Below are positions 16,084-24,576 of a stretch of 64,000 bases of DNA, piece by piece (the stretch's first letter is position 1; every line of letters starts with the position of its first letter). The position numbers and the translations under genes were made by a program. The stretch is from an uncultured Spirochaetales bacterium (GTDB lineage: Bacteria > Spirochaetota > Spirochaetia > Sphaerochaetales > Sphaerochaetaceae), in NCBI GenBank assembly GCA_949297785.1, contig CASFTW010000005.1, positions 1 to 64,000 of the forward strand. Reading direction: 5' to 3'. The notes beneath the pieces were generated by a model, which had not been told where the DNA came from, did not search any database, and saw nothing but the letters and a program-made list of their open reading frames with translations.

Positions 16084-17114
16084 TTGAGACGCTCCTTCAC
16101 ATTTGCGATCTTGCGCCTTATTGACCTGTTCTCATCCTCAATACGTGCAATCTGCTCATTGATTGTCCTGATCTCTTCCCTGAGATCACTGATTTTCCTG
16201 TTGTTGAAATCTATCATGGAGAGGAAATCGGAAATGGCTGAATATTCTTTCTGCCTGTCAATCTCACTGCGGCAGCTTTCAATATGATTGTTGAGTTCAA
16301 GCATTCTCTCAACTATGTTAAGATACTCATCCCCGGTGTTCTGGTTTATCCACTTGTAGCCGTTGTCGAAAAGATAGAGACCGTAGGATGTGCCGGCTTC
16401 CTTCATCTCATTCTCAAGGCGGACATAATCCTTTCTGATCTCATCGCTTCCGGAGGCTTCCATCTGGGATGCAGAGAGACGGTGTTTACGGTTTTCCACA
16501 TCCTGACACAGGAGGGAAAAGGATGATGAGAGGGAAACATATGAGTCAAGATACTCACCTGCCTTCTCTCCGCTCAGATGAAAAAGCAGATCTTTATCCC
16601 TGAGTGTGCTGAAACACTGGGAGAAAACACTGCCCTGCTTCTTCCGGTAGAGTGCAAGACGGGCCTTTGCCGCAAAACCGACGGGACCTTTCCTCTGTGT
16701 CTCTTCATACAGGCTGCGGCTGTAAGACGTGAACGGAGAGAGCGCCTTTTCAACTTCGGGGTCGCAGGAAGGGCTGTCAGCCTGCGCAAAGGCCACCGCC
16801 CCGATAAGGACTTCCAGCTCCCTGAGCTTCCTGGCCGCACTGTTTTTCTCCTTCTGCAGTCTTGAAAGACTTTCCTCCCCTTCGCTCAGTCTGGTCCTGA
16901 GTTCATCCATCTGCAGTTTGCGGCTTTTGATGCTGTTGAAATTATCCCGTGCAGTGACGAAGGCAGTACGCAGAGTGGGCGCTATGAGGGAAATATCCTC
17001 ATTGTCATCGGCACATGCCGCACCCGCCAGCCGCAAGGCAAGGGAACGCAGTTCATTGTATGATGCGTCCATATCTTTCTGAATTTCCTCTATCCTGCTT
17101 TTGACACTGTCCAT
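16080..17114 (-). CDS. Coiled-coil protein of unknown function
   Basis: This 344-residue, soluble, highly charged protein is rich in Glu, Lys, Arg and Ser. Heptad-like stretches cover about residues 1-30, 60-105 and 255-344, flanking a more globular middle (about 110-210). No signal peptide, membrane segment or catalytic motif is seen. It is first in an operon with mltG (ATGA overlap) and the PHP gene, so a role at the cell envelope or division site is a guess from context. No good RBS lies near ATG 17114. Confidence 0.65.
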   Translation of the reverse strand: MDSVKSRIEEIQKDMDASYNELRSLALRLAGAACADDNEDISLIAPTLRTAFVTARDNFNSIKSRKLQMDELRTRLSEGEESLSRLQKEKNSAARKLRELEVLIGAVAFAQADSPSCDPEVEKALSPFTSYSRSLYEETQRKGPVGFAAKARLALYRKKQGSVFSQCFSTLRDKDLLFHLSGEKAGEYLDSYVSLSSSFSLLCQDVENRKHRLSASQMEASGSDEIRKDYVRLENEMKEAGTSYGLYLFDNGYKWINQNTGDEYLNIVERMLELNNHIESCRSEIDRQKEYSAISDFLSMIDFNNRKISDLREEIRTINEQIARIEDENRSIRRKIANVKERLK

Positions 17115-17229
17115 AACCGCTGAGATCCTGACTTACGCCGTGTTATCCAATATTAACATGAGGCGCTTTCATTCTCAATACAAGCGGTGAAAAAGAGCTG
17201 CCGGGATGTTTCATTCCATGTGTCTTGAA

Positions 17230-17259
17230 TTGACAAACAGAGCACATGTTGGCTATCCT
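17230..17259 (+). promoter_or_regulatory. Promoter of the DbpA-domain/MBL operon
   Basis: TTGACA (17230-17235), an 18-bp spacer and TATCCT (17254-17259) imply a 5' leader of roughly 85-90 nt before ATG 17354. Confidence 0.55.
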
Positions 17260-17353
17260 TTGTTTCGATTCCACCGTATGCAGAATCAGTTTCAAGAGGT
17301 GGAAAAAACAATCAGGAAAAGTGCATGAAACGCACTCAGGAGTTGCAGATTAT

Positions 17354-17986
17354 ATGGAAATGAAGGACAGTGAACTTGAAGGAATAATTCAAGGTCTCGT
17401 AAGCAGCATCCGCTCAGACAGCAGGCCGGAGGAACTTGAGATAATAAAGAAGCTCATAAAGAAAAATGTTCCATTCACGCTCAGAAGCTACTTCTCCGCC
17501 TACCTTCTCAGACAGATGACGGAAAAGAAGGAAGAGAGAAAAAGTGCCAGAAGAGAAGAAAAGCCTTTCGTGAAAAAGGAAAGAGCCCAGCAGAGTGCCC
17601 CCGTCCGCGATAATGCTGCAAAGGAAAACAGGGACGAGAGCAAGGCTGACAAGGAGCCGAAAAAGAGCGAAAAGAAGCTCAGAATCGTGCCGGAAGGGGC
17701 AAAGACCCTTTATATAAATCTCGGCAAGATGGGGCATGTATATGCAAGAGACCTTGTCTCACTTATCACGTCAAACTGTGAGATAGCAAAGGAGGATATC
17801 TATCTGATCCGCCTGCATGACAAGTATTCATTTGTCACAATGAGCGAGGAAAACTGCCAGAAGGCAATCGAGAAGCTGGAAGGACTGCAGTACAAGAACA
17901 GAACCATTCAGATAAATCTTTCAAACAAGGAAAAGCCGGCAGCGGCTGCAGCACAGGCAAATGAACAGGATAGCAGTATTTCCTAA
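17354..17986 (+). CDS. Stand-alone DbpA-type RNA-binding-domain protein
   Basis: I start at ATG 17354, with AGGAG 11 nt upstream (210 aa); the longer frame from 17246 begins before the likely mRNA start. The N-terminal 60 residues are helical, the middle (about 60-110) is a highly charged Lys/Glu/Arg linker, and residues about 113-195 match the RRM-like domain found at the C terminus of DbpA/DeaD helicases (TLYINLGKMGHVYARDLVSL, then DIYLIRLHDKYSFVTM). No helicase domain is attached. It likely binds structured RNA. It overlaps the downstream MBL gene by 26 bp. Confidence 0.75.
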   Translation: MEMKDSELEGIIQGLVSSIRSDSRPEELEIIKKLIKKNVPFTLRSYFSAYLLRQMTEKKEERKSARREEKPFVKKERAQQSAPVRDNAAKENRDESKADKEPKKSEKKLRIVPEGAKTLYINLGKMGHVYARDLVSLITSNCEIAKEDIYLIRLHDKYSFVTMSEENCQKAIEKLEGLQYKNRTIQINLSNKEKPAAAAAQANEQDSSIS

Positions 17987-18608
17987 CGGAGCATTCCAGA
18001 CAAACTGCTATATAATAACAACGGATGAAGGTGCAGCTCTGATAGATGCACCTTCTCCTGCTTCAAGGATAATCAGACGCCTCGAAGAAGAGAATCTCGA
18101 GCTCAGATGGATTTATCTGACTCACGGTCATTTCGATCACGTGATGGCGCTTTGTGCTCTTAAGGAACGCTACAGGGATGCGAAAATCGCGATAAGCGCT
18201 GCGGATGCGTCATATCTTGACCCCTCGGCATGTACAAGGGATCTGTCTTTCTTCTCAATGCATGATGACAAGGACATTGCATTTCCCCCTGCGGATCTGC
18301 TTCTGGGAGACGGAGATGTGACAGATACCGGACTTACGGTAATTGAGACACCGGGCCATACTGAAGGCAGCATCTGTCTGTACAGTGAAAAGGATAAAGT
18401 GCTTTTTTCCGGGGACACGCTTTTTGCCGGCGGCGTTGGACGCACTGACATGCCGGGCGGCTCATGGAGTGCACTGCAATCCTCTCTCCGCCGTCTGTTT
18501 TCAATTGTCAGGGACGGCAGCGTGCAGGTCCTTCCCGGACACGGGATGATAACCACCATTGAAGAAGAAAGGAAGGGTAATCCCTTCCTTCCCCAGCTTG
18601 ATCAGTAA
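17961..18608 (+). CDS. Metallo-beta-lactamase-fold hydrolase (glyoxalase II-like)
   Basis: This 215-residue cytosolic hydrolase has the signature THGHFDH (binuclear metal site) at about residues 54-60, then TPGHTEGS, FSGDTLFAGGVGRTD and a final LPGHG, the order expected for glyoxalase-II-like thioester hydrolases. Typical small members act on S-acyl thiols; the precise substrate is unknown. The gene begins inside the previous one and ends 7 bp into the convergent dksA-like gene. Its last codons also encode the dksA terminator stem. Confidence 0.87.
   Translation: MNRIAVFPNGAFQTNCYIITTDEGAALIDAPSPASRIIRRLEEENLELRWIYLTHGHFDHVMALCALKERYRDAKIAISAADASYLDPSACTRDLSFFSMHDDKDIAFPPADLLLGDGDVTDTGLTVIETPGHTEGSICLYSEKDKVLFSGDTLFAGGVGRTDMPGGSWSALQSSLRRLFSIVRDGSVQVLPGHGMITTIEEERKGNPFLPQLDQ
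18561..18590 (-). terminator. Terminator of the DksA-like gene, located inside the convergent MBL coding region
   Basis: AAGGAAGGG (18569-18577) and CCCTTCCTT (18582-18590) form a perfect 9-bp stem with a 4-nt loop. Read on the minus strand it is followed by TCTTCTTC, just after the dksA-like stop at 18602. Confidence 0.6.
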
Positions 18609-18961
18609 TTTGTACGTCTTTTTTCCTCTGCACTCTTGCAGTCGATGCAAAGCACTGCGGACGGCATTGCCCTGAGACGCTCCTCGGGAATCTTCTTGCC
18701 GCACTTGAGACATATGCCGTATTTGTTTTCGCTGATTCTCTTGAGTGCGTTCTCCACTGCCGTGAGACGCTTCGCATCCATGGCATTGAGAGCTTCCATT
18801 TTCTTGAATGCACCCTCATCCGAAGCAAGATCGACACTGTCACCCCGTCCTGTAGCCCCCTCTTCCTTGAACGAGGAATTGTCTCCGTTCATTCTGTCCA
18901 GGATTTCCTTTCTTTCCTTGTACAGGAGCTCCTTCATTTCCTCAATAAAAGTGTTATCCAT
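18602..18961 (-). CDS. DksA/TraR-family zinc-finger protein
   Basis: The 119-residue protein has an N-terminal coiled-coil region (residues about 1-75) and a four-cysteine zinc finger near the C terminus: CLKCG … VLCIDC. Family members insert into the RNA polymerase secondary channel and modulate rRNA and stress promoters, often with ppGpp. The usual DxxDxA tip motif is not obvious (DSVDLASDEG is nearest), so it may be a DksA-like regulator of the shorter YteA/TraR type. RBS GGGGG is near ATG 18961. Confidence 0.85.
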   Translation of the reverse strand: MDNTFIEEMKELLYKERKEILDRMNGDNSSFKEEGATGRGDSVDLASDEGAFKKMEALNAMDAKRLTAVENALKRISENKYGICLKCGKKIPEERLRAMPSAVLCIDCKSAEEKRRTNY

Positions 18962-19086
18962 ACTTTTCCCCCTTTATCGGTACCAGATAATTTTTTATGA
19001 AGATGAATATAGCAGTTTTTGCTAAGTTGTCAAGGTTTAAAAAGTTTTTTTCATCCTTCAGCAGCGTGCAGATATGGCAGCACATG

Positions 19087-19278
19087 TCATTTCCTGAGTT
19101 TTCTGACACTGCCGATCGTACCGAAGACAACCACAAGATACACAATGAAAACGATCACTTTGACGAAAACGGGACCGGTATAGACCAGAGCCAGCAGGAT
19201 GAAGCCCGCAGTTATGCCGAAAAGCCACAGGAGGACTGCCAGCCACAGTCCTTTCAGGGGATCATCCTTCTTAGGCAT
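19087..19278 (-). CDS. Small two-helix membrane protein
   Basis: This 63-residue product has a charged N terminus (MPKKDDPLKG) and two hydrophobic segments (about 12-31 and 36-56), ending in SVRKLRK. It starts 8 bp inside the end of thrH, so it is translationally coupled to it. Function unknown. Confidence 0.6.
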   Translation of the reverse strand: MPKKDDPLKGLWLAVLLWLFGITAGFILLALVYTGPVFVKVIVFIVYLVVVFGTIGSVRKLRK

Positions 19279-19876
19279 TGAGAAACTCCTTTATGGTCTT
19301 CAGGAAATCATCATAGGTCGTGGAGAGATGAAGATCAGGGTATTCCTCAAGAATATTCTCAGGGGCCCTGAAAAGGCTGCCACTGTCAGCTGTCTTTATC
19401 ATGGTGAGATCATTGTAGCTGTCACCGGCGGCGAAACATCTGAATCCCATTGCCTGCAGATGCTCTATCGCCTTGCGCTTTCCGTCCTTCTGACGCAGGG
19501 TGTATCCTGTTATGTTTCCATCATCATCGACAACGAGGCTGTTGCAGAAAATCGTCGGCCATGCGAGTTTCTTCATAAGCGGTGATGCGAATTCACGGAA
19601 CGTGTCTGAAAGAATGACAACCTGGGTGACTGACCTCAGCTCATCCAGAAACTCCTTTGCACCTTCCAGCGGTTCTATGCTGCTTATCACACTCTGGATA
19701 TCAGCGAGTTTCAGGCCGTGTTCCCTGAGTATATCCAGCCTGCCCTTCATCAGCACATCGTAATCAGGCACGTCACGTGTGGTGAGACGCAGCTTCTCGA
19801 TGCCGGTCTTTTCGGCAAAGGCAATCCAGATTTCAGGAACAAGCACACCTTCAAGATCAAGACAGACAATTTCCAT
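19271..19876 (-). CDS. thrH: Bifunctional phosphoserine phosphatase/homoserine phosphotransferase ThrH
   Basis: This 201-residue HAD-superfamily enzyme opens MEIVCLDLEGVLVPEIWIAF, nearly identical to characterised ThrH, with nucleophile DLEG, LSDTFREF (motif II) and AAGDSYNDLTM (motif IV). It dephosphorylates phosphoserine and can pass the phosphate to homoserine, linking serine and threonine synthesis. Length matches the family (about 205). RBS AGGAGGAG precedes ATG 19876. It is followed by an overlapping small membrane protein gene. Confidence 0.93.
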   Translation of the reverse strand: MEIVCLDLEGVLVPEIWIAFAEKTGIEKLRLTTRDVPDYDVLMKGRLDILREHGLKLADIQSVISSIEPLEGAKEFLDELRSVTQVVILSDTFREFASPLMKKLAWPTIFCNSLVVDDDGNITGYTLRQKDGKRKAIEHLQAMGFRCFAAGDSYNDLTMIKTADSGSLFRAPENILEEYPDLHLSTTYDDFLKTIKEFLNA

Positions 19877-19956
19877 AGCACTCCTCCTGGGTTTTTCTGA
19901 ATTCTACGGCTTAAGGGCAGCAGAGGCAATATCGCTGGAAACGATTCATCATATTT

Positions 19957-19965
19957 TGCTAATAT
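19957..19965 (+). promoter_or_regulatory. Extended -10 promoter, probable leaderless start of the DMT gene
   Basis: TG-c-TAATAT (19957-19965) lies 7 nt before ATG 19973. No Shine-Dalgarno is present. Confidence 0.55.
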
Positions 19966-19972
19966 TCACGGG

Positions 19973-20875
19973 ATGAAGAAAAGCATATTCTACCTTATAT
20001 CGTTTTTCACAGGTGCAGTGATCAGCGTGATGGTGGTCGCAAACACTGAACTCGGCCGCATCACGACAAATGAAGTATCCCTTATTGTGAATCAGGCAAT
20101 AGGCGTTGTGCTGACAACCTTCATTCTGCTTGCAGGCAGGAAAAACGTGCTCATAAACCCGGCAAGGCAGAAAAGCAGATGGTACATGTATTTCGGAGGT
20201 CTCTTCGGCATCTGTGTCATGGTCTGCAATTTCTACAGCGTCCTCAATGTGGGCTCGGCGCTTGCCATGGCCGCTGCCGTGTTCGGACAGAGTATCACAG
20301 GCCTTGTCACGGATCTATTCGGACTTTTCTCGATGCCTAAAAGAAAACAGAGCACGCTGAAATGGATTTCGCTTGCACTTTCCTTCACCGGTATCTTCAT
20401 AATGAGCCTGTCGCAAAGCGGTTCCTTCAAGCTCGTCTATATCCTCATGGGTGTGCTTGCAGGAATCATGACAATGCTGCAGATGACGTACAACTCATCT
20501 TTCGCAAAGGCCAAGGGAGCCGTTTTCTCCGCACGGCAGAATGCACTATCAGGCCTTGCAGGAACAATCATATATGCCGCACTGCTGATGCCGGAGGAAA
20601 CGCTTCACGGTTTCACTCTGCTTCCATCGGCTTCATTCCTTTCAATAATAGCGGGAGGAACGCTTGCCATTGTGGTAGTGGTATCAACTAATCTGGTCAT
20701 TCCGAGAATACCGGCAGTCTACTCCGCCCTTCTGCTTTCCTGCGGCCAGATACTCACAAGCATCGTGATTGACACTTTCCTTTATGATCTTTTCTCTCCC
20801 GCCCTGCTAACCGGTTCCATCGTCATGCTTGCCGGCATAGGGCTCAACTTCAGCGCAGACAGAAAAAGCATATAA
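19973..20875 (+). CDS. DMT-superfamily transporter (YdcZ/DUF606 family)
   Basis: The 300-residue integral membrane protein has about 10 transmembrane helices arranged as two homologous halves. Each half begins with a similar segment (FFTGAVISVMVVANTELGRI and VLAGIMTMLQMTYNSSFAKA), as in fused YdcZ-type DMT proteins. Substrate unknown. It is convergent with the FAD oxidoreductase gene. Confidence 0.8.
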   Translation: MKKSIFYLISFFTGAVISVMVVANTELGRITTNEVSLIVNQAIGVVLTTFILLAGRKNVLINPARQKSRWYMYFGGLFGICVMVCNFYSVLNVGSALAMAAAVFGQSITGLVTDLFGLFSMPKRKQSTLKWISLALSFTGIFIMSLSQSGSFKLVYILMGVLAGIMTMLQMTYNSSFAKAKGAVFSARQNALSGLAGTIIYAALLMPEETLHGFTLLPSASFLSIIAGGTLAIVVVVSTNLVIPRIPAVYSALLLSCGQILTSIVIDTFLYDLFSPALLTGSIVMLAGIGLNFSADRKSI

Positions 20876-20896
20876 TGGAAAGGAATGAAGCTTTGA

Positions 20897-22063
20897 CTAC
20901 AGAGCCAGCTTTGCCTTCACCTCGGCAGTGAGTTCTTTATTCAGATTCGTCTTTACCGTAACGAACTGAGCCTTGGTTCCTATGAGCACGGCACCGGAGA
21001 GGAGTCCGTCCCGGATGAAATATGAGCATCTGGTATCCTCATCTTCCCTGACGATCACATCACAGCCGTCAGTGCCGACATTCCCGAGGCTCACCACATC
21101 AAGGCCGGCAATCTTCAGCATGCTTGAGGGGCTTGCCGTCCTGTAGGCGGTTTTCCTTCCTGCAATGTTTGAAGCAAGAACCTTCGCCATATCAAGTGCG
21201 GCACTGACCTGTCCTGTTACACGGCCATCCGTCTCTGCAACATCGCCTATCGCATAAATGTCCTCAACAGATGTCATGAGGTAATCATCAACGACAACGC
21301 CTCTGTTGACCTTGAGTCCCGCATCCACGGCAAGGAAGGTGTTTGATCTTATGCCCACCGATTCGACAACAGTGGAAGCAGCGACGGTAAATCCGTCATC
21401 GCACTTCACTGCCTTCACGCATTCGTCATGATCATAAAGGAAATTCGATGTTCTGACACCGCACAGAATGCTCAGTCCCATGGTCTCAAGCCGTTTCTGA
21501 AGATAAACAGCGCTGTCCCTGTCAAGCTGACGGGGCAGAAGATAAGGGAAGGTCTCAACAACGGTGACGTTTTTCCCGGTGTGAGAGTGTATCTCATAGG
21601 CAGCCTCAAGGCCGAGCAGTCCACCGCCGATCACCACGGTATTCTCATCATGTTCTTTCAGCCAGGCCCTGAGCGAAAAGACATCATCCACAGTTCTGAC
21701 AGTGAATATTCCCTTCGCCTTTCCTCCCGGAAGCGCAAGAGAGAGTGCACTGGCTCCGTTTGCCAGCACAAGCACATCATATTCATATGCCTCACCGTCA
21801 TCGCTGTACACAAGCTTGTTGTCAGGATCAATGCAGTTCACATGCTTTCTGACAAGATTATAGCGTTCGTCAGTGATCTCAGGTTTTATAGCCAGATCAT
21901 TCTTATCCGCCGCATCGGAAAGAAGGGAAAGAACCCGTGTCCTGTAATAAGGAGAAAAGGGTTCATCGCTGAAAACCTCAACAGTACAGTAATCAACTGC
22001 CCTGAGGATATTGAGTGCCGCATTGTAACTTGCAATTCCGTTGCCTACGATAACTATCTTCAT
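20897..22063 (-). CDS. FAD-dependent NAD(P)H oxidoreductase (rubredoxin/nitrite-reductase type)
   Basis: Starting at ATG 22063 the product is 388 residues and opens with the FAD Rossmann motif MKIVIVGNGIASYNAA. A second nucleotide-binding motif, TVVIGGGLLGLEAAYEI, lies in the NAD domain, and DIYAIGDVAE is the C-terminal FAD motif. These place it in the Pyr_redox_2 family with NADH:rubredoxin reductases and the N-terminal part of NirB. No rubredoxin or flavodiiron gene is nearby. The longer upstream frame adds residues before the Rossmann strand and is rejected. Confidence 0.85.
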   Translation of the reverse strand: MKIVIVGNGIASYNAALNILRAVDYCTVEVFSDEPFSPYYRTRVLSLLSDAADKNDLAIKPEITDERYNLVRKHVNCIDPDNKLVYSDDGEAYEYDVLVLANGASALSLALPGGKAKGIFTVRTVDDVFSLRAWLKEHDENTVVIGGGLLGLEAAYEIHSHTGKNVTVVETFPYLLPRQLDRDSAVYLQKRLETMGLSILCGVRTSNFLYDHDECVKAVKCDDGFTVAASTVVESVGIRSNTFLAVDAGLKVNRGVVVDDYLMTSVEDIYAIGDVAETDGRVTGQVSAALDMAKVLASNIAGRKTAYRTASPSSMLKIAGLDVVSLGNVGTDGCDVIVREDEDTRCSYFIRDGLLSGAVLIGTKAQFVTVKTNLNKELTAEVKAKLAL

Positions 22064-22229
22064 AAGTCTAAACTGTAATGCCAAATAAGAATACAGGCAA
22101 GCGAAAACCGGCAGCACAGGAGAAAAGCACCCGTCTTTCACGGAAAAAAAGCACAATATTCACGCTCTGACTGAAAAGCCGTTCCCGCAACGTGGAACGG
22201 CCTGAGCAGAATACTGAGAAATTCTCATC

Positions 22230-22946
22230 TCAGATCAGATTGAATGTGACGGAAACCGATGCACTGACTTCAAGGTCTCCTGCATAGTAGCTGGCAGAGG
22301 CCTTGGACGATTCCGAGGTATAATCTGCACTTGCGGCAAGAGCTACAGGCTGTATCCTGTTGGAATACCAGTTCACGCTGCCCGATGAGATTGTAACAGG
22401 ACCGTCAACAGTAAGACCTGCGACTGAAGCATAATCCTCAGCCTGAGCATATGCATCCTGCATTGCAAGAACACGGGCCTGACTCATCACTGCCGATTTA
22501 TCTTCAGCATCAAGGCTGATGGATGAAATGGTAATGCCGCTTATCGTGGAAAGACGGTCAATGACAGGCGCAAGATCATCAAGAGTGCGGACTTTCACGC
22601 TGAGACTCTGCTGCGAACACTGTCCGAGAAGCACCTGCTGCCCGTCAACATAGCTGTAGCGGGGATAAAGATCAATGCCTGTGGTTCTCAGGTCAGCATC
22701 CTCAATTGAAAACTCCTCACTCAGTATCCTGTACACCTCTGCCATTTTCTCATTTGCCATGCTCTGGGCTTCCGCTGTAGTATCGGCGGTTTCCTCGACG
22801 GAAACGGAAAAAGATGCCATGTCAGGTTCAATGGTGACTGACCCGGAACCGGATACCGAGATGGTTCTCATAAGTGCATCATCCGAAGTCTGACATGCAG
22901 TCAGACAGAGAAGAGCGCAAAGCGCCGCAATTGTGAACTTCTTCAT
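22230..22946 (-). CDS. SIMPL-domain (DUF541) lipoprotein
   Basis: The 238-residue protein has a lipoprotein signal (LLCLTAC, Cys18), then a SIMPL/DUF541 domain: TISVSGSGSVTIEPDMASFS is the typical opening and EVSASVSVTFNLI the end. The domain forms oligomers at the periplasmic or outer-membrane side in other bacteria; the biochemical role is not settled. Its start overlaps the NUDIX stop by 4 bp, and an AGGAG RBS is present, so it is the third gene of the Mrp-NUDIX-SIMPL operon. Confidence 0.85.
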   Translation of the reverse strand: MKKFTIAALCALLCLTACQTSDDALMRTISVSGSGSVTIEPDMASFSVSVEETADTTAEAQSMANEKMAEVYRILSEEFSIEDADLRTTGIDLYPRYSYVDGQQVLLGQCSQQSLSVKVRTLDDLAPVIDRLSTISGITISSISLDAEDKSAVMSQARVLAMQDAYAQAEDYASVAGLTVDGPVTISSGSVNWYSNRIQPVALAASADYTSESSKASASYYAGDLEVSASVSVTFNLI

Positions 22947-23560
22947 CTTTTTTTCTCCTCTTTACCCTCTCTCCGTCTGAATTCCCTGATCAGCAGCCCT
23001 GTTGCAGCCATCATAAGAGCATTGTCTGCAATCCCGCTGCCCATATTTTCAATCACTTCCTCAAGAGGAAGAGAGAAAACATCAATCTGTTCATTGGCAT
23101 CAAGATTCTGATCGCCCACCTTCCTAAGTTTCTCGGCAAGATAATAATACTGTCTGTTTGACATGAAGGCATTATTCGGACACATATCAGCCAGAAGCTT
23201 CATATCCGCAGCCTCGTATCCGGTTTCCTCAAGCAGCTCGCGTCTTGCAGCATCAAGGGGGTCCTCTCCTTCCTCCACAAGACCGGCGGGGTATTCAAGC
23301 GTGATGCTGTCACTGCCGTGACGGTACTGCTCTTCCATTATCACCCGCCAGGATCCGCTTTCGTCCCTGAAAACCGGAATGATCACAACCCACTTCGGGC
23401 ATTCCACTTCAATGAAAGTTCCCTTCCGTCCGTCCTGACTTTCCCTCACGACGGAATTCACGGAAAAAATGGGACAGTCGAAGAGTCTTTTCCTGTCACC
23501 GCTCTTCCATACCAGATGATCAATATCTTTCTCTATTTCTCTGTAATCCTTATTTTGCAT
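22943..23560 (-). CDS. NUDIX hydrolase (ADP-ribose pyrophosphatase-like)
   Basis: ATG 23560 gives 205 residues. A complete Nudix box GLVEEGEDPLDAARRELLEE-TGY fits Gx5Ex7REUxEExGU, preceded by EYPA as in ADP-ribose pyrophosphatases. It would hydrolyse nucleoside diphosphate derivatives in the cytosol. It overlaps mrp by 11 bp and the SIMPL gene by 4 bp. Confidence 0.88.
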   Translation of the reverse strand: MQNKDYREIEKDIDHLVWKSGDRKRLFDCPIFSVNSVVRESQDGRKGTFIEVECPKWVVIIPVFRDESGSWRVIMEEQYRHGSDSITLEYPAGLVEEGEDPLDAARRELLEETGYEAADMKLLADMCPNNAFMSNRQYYYLAEKLRKVGDQNLDANEQIDVFSLPLEEVIENMGSGIADNALMMAATGLLIREFRRREGKEEKKR

Positions 23561-24482
23561 TTCTGTTCCTTGAAGCACAGTTGCTTGTGCAGGATGCACA
23601 GGCAGATGGTGAACACTGCGGTGTCCCCAGGAATGATGTATCACGTGATGTGGAGCAGGCAGTGCCGAAATTTATCTGACGGCAGATTTCCATCAGAGCC
23701 TCACGGGAAGGATGGCTTATGCCGTTCTTCATGAAATCGACGCCGCTGTCCTCAGCCTCCCTGAGGTCAATTTCCATAGGAACCCGGCCCAGGAACGGGA
23801 CATGCATCTCCTGACACATCTTCTGCCCGCCTCCGATACCGAAGATGGGAATCTCCGTTCCGCATTCGGGACACTTCAGTCCCGACATATTCTCGATCAC
23901 GCCTATGATCGCACAGCCGAGCTTGCGGGAAAAGCCCACAGAACGTCTTGCGTCAAGCACTGCCACAGGCTGCGGAGTCGTGACGATTATCGTGCCTGTA
24001 AGTGAATGAACCGACTGACATACCGTAAGCTGCTCATCACCGGTTCCGGGAGGGGAATCAATCAGAAGATAGTCAAGCGTTCCCCACTCGACATCGGCAA
24101 GGAACTGCCTGATAGCAGTGTTCTTCAGACTGCCTCTCCATATAATCGGAGCATCCGGATCCTGAATGGCGAAGGCAAGTGAAACAACCTTAAGCCCTTC
24201 TCTCGGTTCAACAGGATACAGTGTGGTTCCATCCGGAGAACCAAGCACTCCGTCCTCGCAGCCGAGCATCTTCGCGACATTAGGTCCTGTAATATCTGTA
24301 TCGAGAATGCCTACAGTGCATCCCATATCAACAAGGGCATTTGCAAGATTTACGGTTATGGTCGTCTTTCCGACCCCGCCTTTACCTGACATGATCAGTA
24401 TCTTGCGCCCGATCTTATCCATTCTGTCCTGAATCTTCTCAGTCTGAAGATCCCATTCATCCTTGACTTGTGAATCAGCCAT
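23550..24482 (-). CDS. mrp: Mrp/NBP35-family Fe-S cluster carrier ATPase
   Basis: The 310-residue protein carries the deviant Walker A SGKGGVGKTT, the switch DTDITGPN, IDSPPGTGD, and the conserved CPECG (CxxC) that binds a bridging Fe-S cluster in Mrp/ApbC dimers. After the ATPase domain there is an unusual cysteine-rich tail (CSPSACASCTSNC) that could hold a further metal site. It delivers Fe-S clusters to apoproteins. RBS AAGGAGAG sets ATG 24482. It is first in the operon with NUDIX and SIMPL genes. Confidence 0.9.
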   Translation of the reverse strand: MADSQVKDEWDLQTEKIQDRMDKIGRKILIMSGKGGVGKTTITVNLANALVDMGCTVGILDTDITGPNVAKMLGCEDGVLGSPDGTTLYPVEPREGLKVVSLAFAIQDPDAPIIWRGSLKNTAIRQFLADVEWGTLDYLLIDSPPGTGDEQLTVCQSVHSLTGTIIVTTPQPVAVLDARRSVGFSRKLGCAIIGVIENMSGLKCPECGTEIPIFGIGGGQKMCQEMHVPFLGRVPMEIDLREAEDSGVDFMKNGISHPSREALMEICRQINFGTACSTSRDTSFLGTPQCSPSACASCTSNCASRNRNAK

Positions 24483-24576
24483 AAACTCTCCTTGTGAAAC
24501 TAACATACTTCCAAGAAGGAGAAAAAGCAAGGATTTACGCCTGTGCTTTCAGCGCATTGCAGGCGGAAAAGGGAAA

